Positions 16,196 through 25,000 of a DNA stretch of 27,350 nucleotides are shown here, in pieces. The DNA comes from a virus, in IMG/VR virus record IMGVR_UViG_3300020467_000034, positions 1 to 27,350 of that record; one strand, given 5' to 3'. Under the pieces are notes generated by a model that did not search any database, had not been told where the DNA came from, and saw nothing but the letters and a program-made list of their open reading frames with translations. Position numbers and translations under genes: made by a program. Each line of letters opens with the position of its first letter. Position 1 is the stretch's first letter.

Positions 16196-16202
16196 TATTT
16201 AG
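16196..16202 (-). promoter_or_regulatory. Late promoter core at the gp14 stop codon
   Basis: The minus strand reads CCCTAAATATTTTATC. TAA of CTAAATA is the gp14 stop (16201-16199). The site is 30 bases before the gp15 ATG at 16166 and would drive gp15, gp16 and the structural genes after them. Confidence 0.6.
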
Positions 16203-17587
16203 GGCATTCCGAATGGGTTAGTTTGAGAAAAGTCAATTATAGCATCCGCAGCCGTTTCAATTTCATTATTTTCTGCAAAAGTATCCTTAGAAAACTCCTC
16301 AGAAACTTTTCTATATTGATGTTTTGCTCCAGATTCTTGACCAGTAACTAATTCCCCATTTGTAAATTCACCTGTAGCAATAGAAACTTCTAATGCATTA
16401 GTAGTAGAATTCCAAGACTTAACCCTAGCTTTCGCACCACTTATAGATCCTATCACTTCTTCATTAAATACATAATCTCCACTATTTTCCATATAAGGTG
16501 AAGATATGGTAACTGTAGGTGCTACAGTATAACCCAATCCAGAATTGGTTATTCCAATTTGAGTAACAATACCAACACTATTAAGATGAGCAATACCTGT
16601 AGCAGTTACTCCTGCACCAGGTGCTCCACCAAATGTCACTGTTGGTACAGTAGAGTATCCAGATCCTTGATTGGTTAAGGTAACAATACCTATAACCCCA
16701 TCACCTATTGCCACTGTAGCTGCTGCTCCTGCCCCTCCACCACCGTTGAATACTATGGATGGTATAGAAGTATATCCATAACCTGGATTGGTTAATTGAA
16801 CTCCTTGAACTTTTCCAGACTTCATTCCATCACAATCTATGATTGAAGAAATTAATGTTGAGAATCCAACAACAGTTACTCCACCAGATGGTGCTGATGA
16901 AATAGCAACCACTGGTGCTGATGTATAATCATGACCTCTATTAGAAATATGAATTTGTTGTACACCTCCTGTAGTTCCTATACCTAAAACAGTAGCAGTT
17001 GCTGTAGAAGCAGATCCTATTAAAGTTAAAGTTTCAATATATCCAAATTCTTGTACATTATCATCAATGGTATCAACTCCAGTATCAAGAACCTCATCCT
17101 CGTATCTGTATAGTTCGCAACGCAATTCATAAACATAAGTTTTCTTTAATTGATAAAATGGTTTTTCATGCTCAACAAATTTAATTTCAAATAACCTATC
17201 ACCTAATGGGAAGTATATTAAATCCCCCTCCTTTGGTCTAGTTGCAAGTTCTATGTTTGGTAAATTCTTTATTAATGGTGTAATATAACTTTCAAATCTT
17301 TCTCTAGAAATAATTAATCCAAGATCATTTAAAGACTGAACACCAAATTTAGATAGAAGAGTTCCTTGACCTTCATAACCATCATAGGTATCTACATATG
17401 CTTCTATAGGAAGAGCATTATCAAATTTAGATTCAATAACTTCCTTTATTACTGTTTTTTTACTAATATATCTTCTAGGAATATAATAAACCTCAACTCC
17501 ATACATTTTGAGTTGTTCGTTTATTAGACTTTGGACTAACGATTGCTCATTAGAAGATCCTTGCAAAAAATATGGATTTAATGCCAT
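16199..17587 (-). CDS. gp14: Neck protein gp14 with an inserted repeat domain
   Basis: This 462-residue protein is a head-completion protein that with gp13 closes the portal and accepts the tail. The first 170 residues carry the gp14 pattern: NPYFLQGSSNEQSLVQSLIN (4-23), YGVEVYYIPRRYI, LLSKFGVQSLNDLGLIISRE, RPKEGDLIYFPLGDRLFEIK, and HEKPFYQLKKTYVYELRCEL. T4 gp14 is 256 residues. The additional length is an insertion of four GxGYTxxPxV units (about residues 215-362) plus a GEFTNGELVTGQESGA segment; after it comes the conserved-looking end with AADAIIDFSQTNPFGMP. So the repeats sit inside the normal protein near its C-terminus and probably project from the neck. The ATG is four bases after the gp13 stop. 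The assignment of gp14 is firm; the role of the insertion is unknown. Confidence 0.92.
   Translation of the reverse strand: MALNPYFLQGSSNEQSLVQSLINEQLKMYGVEVYYIPRRYISKKTVIKEVIESKFDNALPIEAYVDTYDGYEGQGTLLSKFGVQSLNDLGLIISRERFESYITPLIKNLPNIELATRPKEGDLIYFPLGDRLFEIKFVEHEKPFYQLKKTYVYELRCELYRYEDEVLDTGVDTIDDNVQEFGYIETLTLIGSASTATATVLGIGTTGGVQQIHISNRGHDYTSAPVVAISSAPSGGVTVVGFSTLISSIIDCDGMKSGKVQGVQLTNPGYGYTSIPSIVFNGGGGAGAAATVAIGDGVIGIVTLTNQGSGYSTVPTVTFGGAPGAGVTATGIAHLNSVGIVTQIGITNSGLGYTVAPTVTISSPYMENSGDYVFNEEVIGSISGAKARVKSWNSTTNALEVSIATGEFTNGELVTGQESGAKHQYRKVSEEFSKDTFAENNEIETAADAIIDFSQTNPFGMP
16500..16940 (-). repeat. Four GxGYTxxP protein repeats inside gp14
   Basis: The units, in reading order, are GHDYTSAPVVAIS, GYGYTSIPSIVF, GSGYSTVPTVTF and GLGYTVAPTVTIS, each followed by a Gly/Ala-rich turn (GGGGAGAAATVA, GGAPGAGVTATG) in the two middle ones. 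They are spaced about 120-150 bases apart. The DNA is only partly conserved, so the repeats are old or under protein-level selection. Confidence 0.8.
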
Positions 17588-17591
17588 GATC

Positions 17592-18446
17592 TTAACCTAT
17601 CATATCTAATGGAGGAAGCTCATAAGTATTGGACATAATTTCTGCAATATCTTCTAGTTCTTTTACACCATCTTCATATATTTCTCTACCATTTAATTCT
17701 ACTCCACCAGGAAGTTTAACTCCTTGAAATTTAATTAAATTTTGTCCCCATTGTTTTTTAACAATAGCAACCAAATATTTCTTTAAGAATGAATCATTCC
17801 ATACGCGTGAATAATCACTAGGATCTAATGTACGAAAACAATCAAGTATCAAATAATCTCCAGGATTAACAGCCGACCAATCAATATCAATATACAATCT
17901 ATCTTGTCTTTTATTAAATCTAATTTGCTTTTCTGTCGTTAATAAAAAATTAATATCTTCTAGATATGTCTTAACCATTGCATACGAAAGGAGTTCTGTA
18001 GATCCCCAATAGTAAACATCATTCAAAAATAACTGATATTTAACACTAAACATATTGTTTGTTATAGTGTTACTTCCATCAAAATGAAATATCTTTGTAA
18101 CTCCAATAATAGATGGTGGTACAGGAAGATAATTACTATTCTCTTCAAAACTAAATTGAGTGGTTATACCAACAGTTTGATCTACAGTTAAGGTGGTTAT
18201 TCCCACATTAGATAATTGCGCCTGATCTGAACCTCTTGCTCTTCCTCTATCACAATCTTCTTGTGTTATCTTATACTTCATGTATGCCTGATAAACACCA
18301 TCAAAATGACGTTCTTGGAAATACTGAACAGCATCATCTACAAGATCATCTATTTGCTCATCAGCAACATTAATCTCTAATACAGGAGCACCAAGTTTCC
18401 TTTTAGTATATTCAATTAACTCAGATCTAGTGGAAGGTTGCGCCAT
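17592..18446 (-). CDS. gp13: Neck protein gp13
   Basis: This 284-residue protein is the first head-completion protein, binding the portal after packaging. The start SRSELIEYTKRKLG-like segment (here TRSELIEYTKRKLGAPVLEI, residues 6-25), DEQIDDLVDDAVQYFQERHF (29-48), KTYLEDINFLLTTEKQIRFN and RLYIDIDWSAVNPGDYLILD are typical of marine T4-type gp13; YLVAIVKKQWGQNLIKFQGV and LPGGVELNGREIYEDG near the C-terminus are its best-conserved part. T4 gp13 is 309 residues, so the length is normal. A small insertion near residues 78-95 holds two GITT peptides (NVGITTLT and TVGITTQF). A late core at 18468-18474 lies ahead of it, and gp14 follows after four bases. Confidence 0.93.
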   Translation of the reverse strand: MAQPSTRSELIEYTKRKLGAPVLEINVADEQIDDLVDDAVQYFQERHFDGVYQAYMKYKITQEDCDRGRARGSDQAQLSNVGITTLTVDQTVGITTQFSFEENSNYLPVPPSIIGVTKIFHFDGSNTITNNMFSVKYQLFLNDVYYWGSTELLSYAMVKTYLEDINFLLTTEKQIRFNKRQDRLYIDIDWSAVNPGDYLILDCFRTLDPSDYSRVWNDSFLKKYLVAIVKKQWGQNLIKFQGVKLPGGVELNGREIYEDGVKELEDIAEIMSNTYELPPLDMIG

Positions 18447-18467
18447 TTACTCATCTACTATTTTAGA

Positions 18468-18474
18468 TATTTAT
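18468..18474 (-). promoter_or_regulatory. Late promoter core at the stop of the 128-residue gene
   Basis: The minus strand reads GCATAAATATC. TAA inside ATAAATA is the stop codon of the preceding gene (18473-18471). The site lies 22 bases before the gp13 ATG. Confidence 0.62.
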
Positions 18475-18857
18475 GCTGCTGATGATATGCCAGGTATAAC
18501 TAACACATCTCCTGATACTATTCTATATGTAGTAGAACCAGAACTTACGTTAACATCATAAACATATCTTCCTTCTGGTATAGTTCTTGTTCTACTTTTG
18601 CCAAGAGAAATTTTAAATACTCCTCCTGCAGCACTAGTAAATCCAACTGTAAAAGTCTCTATTGCATGTGATGATGATCCAATAGAAACACTTTTAGCTA
18701 ATTGTGAAGATCCTGTCCAACTAGTAAAATCAAAAGCAGCTCCTGAAGTGTTGACAACAGTGTATTCACTATTGAAATCAGCACCAGTATTTATGTTAAG
18801 ATTGACTCCATAAGCAACCCCTGAACTAGTATCAAAAGTAATAGTATTTTTAGCCAT
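18471..18857 (-). CDS. Small beta-rich probable virion protein (128 residues)
   Basis: I do not recognise a named family. The product begins MAKNTITFDTSSGVAYGVNL, is rich in Ser, Thr, Gly and Val and shows strand-like alternation throughout, for example NSEYTVVNTSGAAFDFTSWT (about 29-48), GVFKISLGKSRTRTIPEGRY and VYDVNVSSGSTTYRIVSGDV. The order of strands (an SQLAKS strand, a FTSAAGGVFKISL strand, an EGRYVYDV strand and a closing GDVLVIPG strand) resembles the Ig-like N-terminal domains of phage baseplate upper or receptor-binding accessory proteins, so a tail or baseplate role is possible. It overlaps the preceding small gene by eight bases. Confidence 0.72.
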   Translation of the reverse strand: MAKNTITFDTSSGVAYGVNLNINTGADFNSEYTVVNTSGAAFDFTSWTGSSQLAKSVSIGSSSHAIETFTVGFTSAAGGVFKISLGKSRTRTIPEGRYVYDVNVSSGSTTYRIVSGDVLVIPGISSAA

Positions 18858-19071
18858 TTGCTAACTTCCCTAGTAAACTTTTAATTTCATTAATATCATC
18901 TTTTAAACGTGCCAAGTCAGATTCTATAGCATCAATTTTTTGATCTTTTTTTGCTTTAGAATTACGAAGAGCCATGTACTGATTATATTGACTATTATCA
19001 GTATTTAATATAGCTCCAGATTCTTCATCTCGAACTAGATTAACATGACCCTCTACATCAATATATCCCAT
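18850..19071 (-). CDS. Small coiled-coil protein (73 residues) after the giant gene
   Basis: I choose the ATG at 19071, one base after the TAG stop of the giant gene, giving 73 residues (MGYIDVEGHVNLVRDE). A TTG three codons upstream would overlap that stop and is less likely. The N-terminal half (DVEGHVNLVRDEESGAILNT, then SQYNQYMALRNSKAKKDQKI) is polar; the C-terminal half DAIESDLARLKDDINEIKSL is a strong coiled coil. Its position suggests a partner or chaperone of the giant protein or of the 128-residue protein whose start it overlaps. I recall similar small genes at this place in marine T4-like phages, with no assigned role. Confidence 0.7.
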   Translation of the reverse strand: MGYIDVEGHVNLVRDEESGAILNTDNSQYNQYMALRNSKAKKDQKIDAIESDLARLKDDINEIKSLLGKLANG

Positions 19072-19072
19072 A

Positions 19073-22000
19073 CTATGCAAGTGCGATTACTCTCAAATCT
19101 TTAACCCTTGGAGGATTAGCTTTATTTGTAGAAGTTCCTATAAGTTTAATTGCAAAGTATCTGAAATTAGGAAGATTATCAATGGTATATTCATAATCTT
19201 TATATTCTACTTCACGACTTATATATGCAAGTTTATCTGTTTTAGGAATCAACTTGTCAGGTAGTCCATTATTATTTGCTGGATTTATAACTTGACCACT
19301 ATCTAAGAGATTTGTATGTCCAGGGAATGGATTATAAACAAACTCTTCATTAAGATCATTGCTAATCGCATAGAAAGCTCTAATATCATTAAAGAGATTA
19401 ATATGTCCAGTCATATAAATCTTAATCGCAGTTGCTGGATTCTCTAAAGAAACGGGAACAGAAGCATAAACAAAAGCATTAGGATCATCAATTAGAGTAG
19501 AAACTCTATTATCAGTTACATAATTTGTAATAGGATTATTAACCCTATTAGATGCAAGAATTACGGCAACTCTATCTAAATCAACCATTGGAGAAAGTGA
19601 TAATTCTCCAGTGAATAATTCTAAGTTCATTGTAAATGATCTATTATTTACAATATTTGGTAATGAAGTTGTTTCATTAATACGAGAAGCAATCATTCTA
19701 GGGGAATCTAGATAATTATTGCTAGTCAAACTAAGGGTCTCAAATGGTTTTTCTGCAAATGGAGTTTCTGATCCACCAACACTACTTCCAGTAATAGTTC
19801 TAATTTGAGCATTAACATTAGTTCCAACGGGAGTAATGTTTTCAACAATAGGTCTAACAATTTCAAAAGGTATATTTTCAGTAGACTTGATAAAGGAACC
19901 ACCAATAGAACCCGATTCATTAAAGTGAAGTGCTGGATAAGTAGATACTCCAGAAGATCTATCTAAACCATTCTCGGACGTATCTATCTTAATATTATAG
20001 TAATCCAATCCTATAGGATCAGTTACTGTTGCATCTGCTAAATTATGATCTTTATTAATTCTTCTTAGAGAAACACCCGATAATTGATATTTTCTAACTG
20101 AAGAATTTATAGGATGAAGTTGTGGAATAGTTCCATCAACACCTCTAGTTGATATTCCAGTAAGACTGTTACCAGAAACACCTGTGTAGGAGATAAGTTC
20201 GTCTCCAACCATTGCATAACCAATATTTGTTGTTCCTACTCCAACATTTTCAAAGGTAGTAAATTCACTTGCGTCTTCAATAGAGAATGACCCAACCGCA
20301 GATGCATCATATTCTGTTGTTAATACAGTAGCAGGAATATCGGATTGAACTCCATTAACAGATACAGAATTCTGAGTAGAATACATTCCATGATTTAAAT
20401 GATTTACTTTTATATGCAAACCATCAGAAATTTCTACTGGAGTAGATTCTAATAAAACATTACCACCAAAATTACCATTTAATGTAGTAGTAACACCTAC
20501 ATTATTATCATACTTAAGATACTTTCCAGCACCTGTTTCAAAGATACCTTGAACATTATCAATAATTAATTCATTAGTTCCAGAAAGACCTGCTACAGAT
20601 AATCTTAGATTAGTTCCAAGAGAAGTAACACCCACTGTAGATGCTGTTAATACATCTCCAACAACATAACCATATCCACCTTGAGATACTGTTGCTGCAA
20701 CAGCAACACCATTAGTGATGGTTATATTTGCTTTTCCATCTCTACCACTACCAGTTAATGTTGTTAGAGAAACATTACTGAATGTAGTAGATCCACTAGA
20801 AGGAGTATATCCAATACCAGCATTAGTTAATGTTAATGCTCCAGTGGCAGTTCCTGCAGAACCAACATAATTTCCAGTAGCATTTGTTCCTTGCTGTTTA
20901 ATTGTATTACCTAAAGTTAACGCAGTATCATTCAAAACAGTGGTCAAACCAACTCTAATTTTATTAGAAGATATTTCTAAAGAATCCTTTGGAAGTGGTT
21001 TAACAAAATCACTTACTGTTGTCAAAGGTGGATTGGTGAAATTAACAGTTCCTGTAAATGATTTGAAATTAGCTCTATAAAGTTTAAATTTAAGATCTTC
21101 ATATTGACTTGCATTCCAAGTTACTCCATTCTGTGATTTGAATAAAGATCCTAGTAAAGGTTGTTGTGAAACAACAATTTGTTCATCAACTGGAGCATTT
21201 ACAGTTTGAACATCAGTTTCACCCATTCTTGAAATCCATGCTCTGTAATTATTACTTTGAGATAGAAGAACAACAGAATGATATTGTCCTCCAGCCAAGT
21301 ATACAGGTGCATCAAATATTACTGTTGTTGGAACAGAGGCATCTGTTGAGGTAACAATTTCTCCAACTTCCAAGGTTACTTCACTATATGGATATACTTG
21401 ATTAGTTGGTAATCCAAGTTGCATTGGTCGAAGTTGAACAACGCAAGGAAGATGATCATCTTTAGAACTAAAGAATACCTCTATTCTAGTAACAAATATT
21501 CCATTAGGTTCATTTACAAAGAAGGATTGTGCTAATGGATCTGTCTCACCAGCATTACATGCAGGTGCTGCTTGCATATCCTTATCTGCTTCAGTATTCC
21601 ATGTATGGTTCTTAACAGTTGCCATAGCAGCTTCAATTCCACCATGATCTCCTGAATTTAAGTAATCAATCCAACCTTGAACTTGAGTATCTAATTTGTC
21701 ACCTTCTATCTGAGATGCAGGTGCAAAAACCTTATAAGCAGTTGTTAATTGTGCTGCCCACATTTCATCTTGAGTAGATTCTCCTGCAGTAGCCTTTCCA
21801 GTATCAAACCTAGTATCAGTTGCTGTATTGGTAATTATAGTTCCTGAACCATCTACTGTTTGAACAAGTGCATTGTCACCAGCAACTTCAGCACCAGTAT
21901 ATGCAGCATCCTCATTAACATCAGTAATATCAGTTGAAGCAAATAGTGCTACACCATCATTAGCAGTTGCACCAAAAGTTTTCACATTTATGTCATTCAT

Positions 22001-25000
22001 GAATGAATGTTCCATATTATCTATTCCATCTTGGAACGATCCACCAGATTCAATAACACCCATAGCTTGGTCTACCCACCAATTTTCACCTTGTTGATCA
22101 GGAATAATACCCAATTCATTCTTATACAAACCTTGTACATATGCAATTACCTGATTCTCAACTGATGGTGTTCCATCATTTTGATCAGTGTAATCTATTC
22201 CACCAGCCACATCATGAGTATCGATAGTCATATAGACTTGAGTAGCACTTGTTGGTACTGGAACTGGTTCTGGAGGAAGAGGTGGTGCTTCTGGTGGTGA
22301 TTCTGGTACTGGTACTGGTACTGGTTCTGGATTTGGTACTGGTACTGGTTCTGGTGGAATATATATTGGTATTGGAATTGGTTCTGGTTCTTGGACTGGT
22401 TCTGGAGTATAAACAGGTACTGGATTTGGTACTGGTACTGGATTTGGTACTGGTATTGGTACTGGATTTGGTACTGGTACTGGTTGTGGAATTGGTACTG
22501 GAGGTGGTTCTGGTGTTGGTAAAGGTTGTATATCAACTATTGTCGTATTTACAGTTACAGTATTACCACCAGTGATAGCTTCAGTTTCAGTTTGTACTTG
22601 TCTTTCATGATTTATATTTCTACAAGATAATATATTTTCTCTATTCTTACTCAAAACACCAGCAGTTTCATAAGACTGTGATGCATCAGTTAAAATATTG
22701 CCAGGTAATTGACTATTAACATTACTACTGGTCAACCTAAACATCTTCATACCAGTTTCAAATTTTGGATTTTCTGCTACGTTAGGTGTAGGAATATAGA
22801 AAGATCCTATGACACTACCAATTTGATCAGTTACCAATCTTACTTGATTGATTTCTGCTTGAGCATTAGAGGTTTGACCTACTAATTGAATTCCAGCTCT
22901 AACATAACCATGATAATCTCCAACAGCTTTAGCAGCAAGTCCATCAGTATCAACATTTAAGATTTCACTAGTTGATGAATAAAGGGATGGTATATTCTCA
23001 GATCTATTATAAGGATTTCTATAATAGAAAGTATTTGGATCATCTATAGGTCCAGATCTATGATTGGATACAGTTGATCTAAATCTAATCAATTCTACTC
23101 CATCTAATGTTTTACCTACAATTGTTTCTCCTACAGCAAATACACCAGACTTCATTGTAATTTCAAGAAGTTTAGGGATGACATACTTGTTCATATCTTC
23201 CCCATCAAAGAAACCATAAAGACGAGTTCCTGGTTTTAGTCGTTTTGCATTAAATTCAACATTCCTAGATCTCATGTAAGGAATAATTTCTTTTGCTAGT
23301 ACTACATTACCTTGACTGGTATCAGTAATAACTTCTCTTATATGATTATAAACTCCTTGTCTAGTTCTTGTTCCTGTTCTTGTTGATGTTGTAGTAGTTG
23401 TTCTTCTTTTTTCTCTTCTATTCAATTCAGTGTTAATTACCCATTCATCTACGTAGGTTTCATTTACATCATGTCCAGTCCATACGGTACTCCATGCATC
23501 CCAAATTACGTTATCCATACCGCAATGGAAATCACCATCTTTGGTTTGTACTAAAGTAGATGTATAATTTTCTACTTCTACTCTTTTTGCTGCTAATTGA
23601 ATTTGTTCAACCCAACAATCAGAACAAGGATTTAGTTCAATAGCACCTGAATAATAATTAACCAAATATGGAGTAACATTTTCTGTTCTAGTAGCATATG
23701 GTTGATTTATTAGAACTGATTCGTCATAATCAAGAGTTAGAGTTCTACCTGTTTTTCTAATTCCGTTACTTATATTTTCTACTTGCAAATCAAGTTCTGT
23801 ACAGAAAGCAGCAGGTCTTAATTCTCCATTTTTAAAATCAATACTATTTTTATTAATAGTCTTTTTAATTTGAGTATCAGTAGTAGAAAAATCATCTACA
23901 AAGAAACCAGATTTAAATCTATTCAATCCATCAACATCACGAATTTCTAAATTTGCAGTATCACTTTCAAGAACAGAAAGGGAAGTATAAAATTCTAAAT
24001 TCTTAATTCTTGTTTCTAATTTGTGGATATCTTTCATTTGATATCTCTTATGATCAGTCAATGTAATACTAACATCATTAACATCACACAAATATGCTGG
24101 CAATACTACTTTTGCAACTTCAAGTGCATCATCAATTCTAACTGGCAATTCTGGAGTTTCTGAGGGTATTCCATTCACTAATTGGAAATTACCTTGTTTA
24201 GATAAAAATATTCTGTCAATTCTTGGTAGATAGAAAGAATAATCTAATACTATAGAGTGATCTGATGCTAGAATATTTGCTGCTGAATTTCCAGATGCAG
24301 TAAAGTTTCTACCTAAAAATTCAAAAGGAGAATGTGATGTTCCAGAAAAATCAGATACTCTAGGTCTAATATCAACAATATTAGAAACACAAGTTTCATT
24401 AATTCTTGGAAGACTGCAATACTTAAATGCATCGTAAGAGTTTATTGTAGTAATATCTCCAATATCTGAAGAATCAAAGTATGCAGATTCAAATACAATC
24501 GTTAACTGTTTAGAAGGTTCTTTTACATCAGAATTTCTTAGTAATTTGGAATAATCATAAATTGTATCTTTTTGACCATTATCAAAAGTAAAGTTTTTTA
24601 CAATATTATTAGATCCTATAGTTTTGCTAGAAAATAATCCTGAAATATTAGAATCTCTAAATGTAATAACTTCTCCAGATTCAAACTCATTTTCATTTAA
24701 GGAAATATAATTAATTTTTGAATCATTAACTCTAGAAACATATACACCTATAGCATTAGATTTAGTACCAATAAATTCTTCACCTTGCAATAAGTCTTGA
24801 GTTTTTGCAGTAGGTCCATTAATATTTGATAATGTTATCGTAGGTAGAGATGGAGCAGCTGCATTTCTAGATTCAAAAATACCATGTATTTTAGTAACAT
24901 CAGGAACATTCAAACAAATGTCTTCATCTTGCACTCTAGTTCCATAAACTGCAGAATAAGAAAGTCCATCATTAAGTGTAGTAGCACCTATACCTGATTG

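Noticed and set aside
18788-18794. ATAAATA core within the 128-residue gene
   Set aside because: It is inside the gene and more than 300 bases from the next start, which has its own better-placed core.
22253-22525. CRISPR-like or regulatory tandem array
   Set aside because: There are no unique spacers; the periodicity follows codons for Pro-Val and Pro-Asn in a continuous reading frame.
22249-22575. Plus-strand open frame rich in Leu and Val
   Set aside because: It is the mirror of the polyproline repeat in the giant gene; short tandem repeats leave all frames open. There is no start context or neighbour on that strand.
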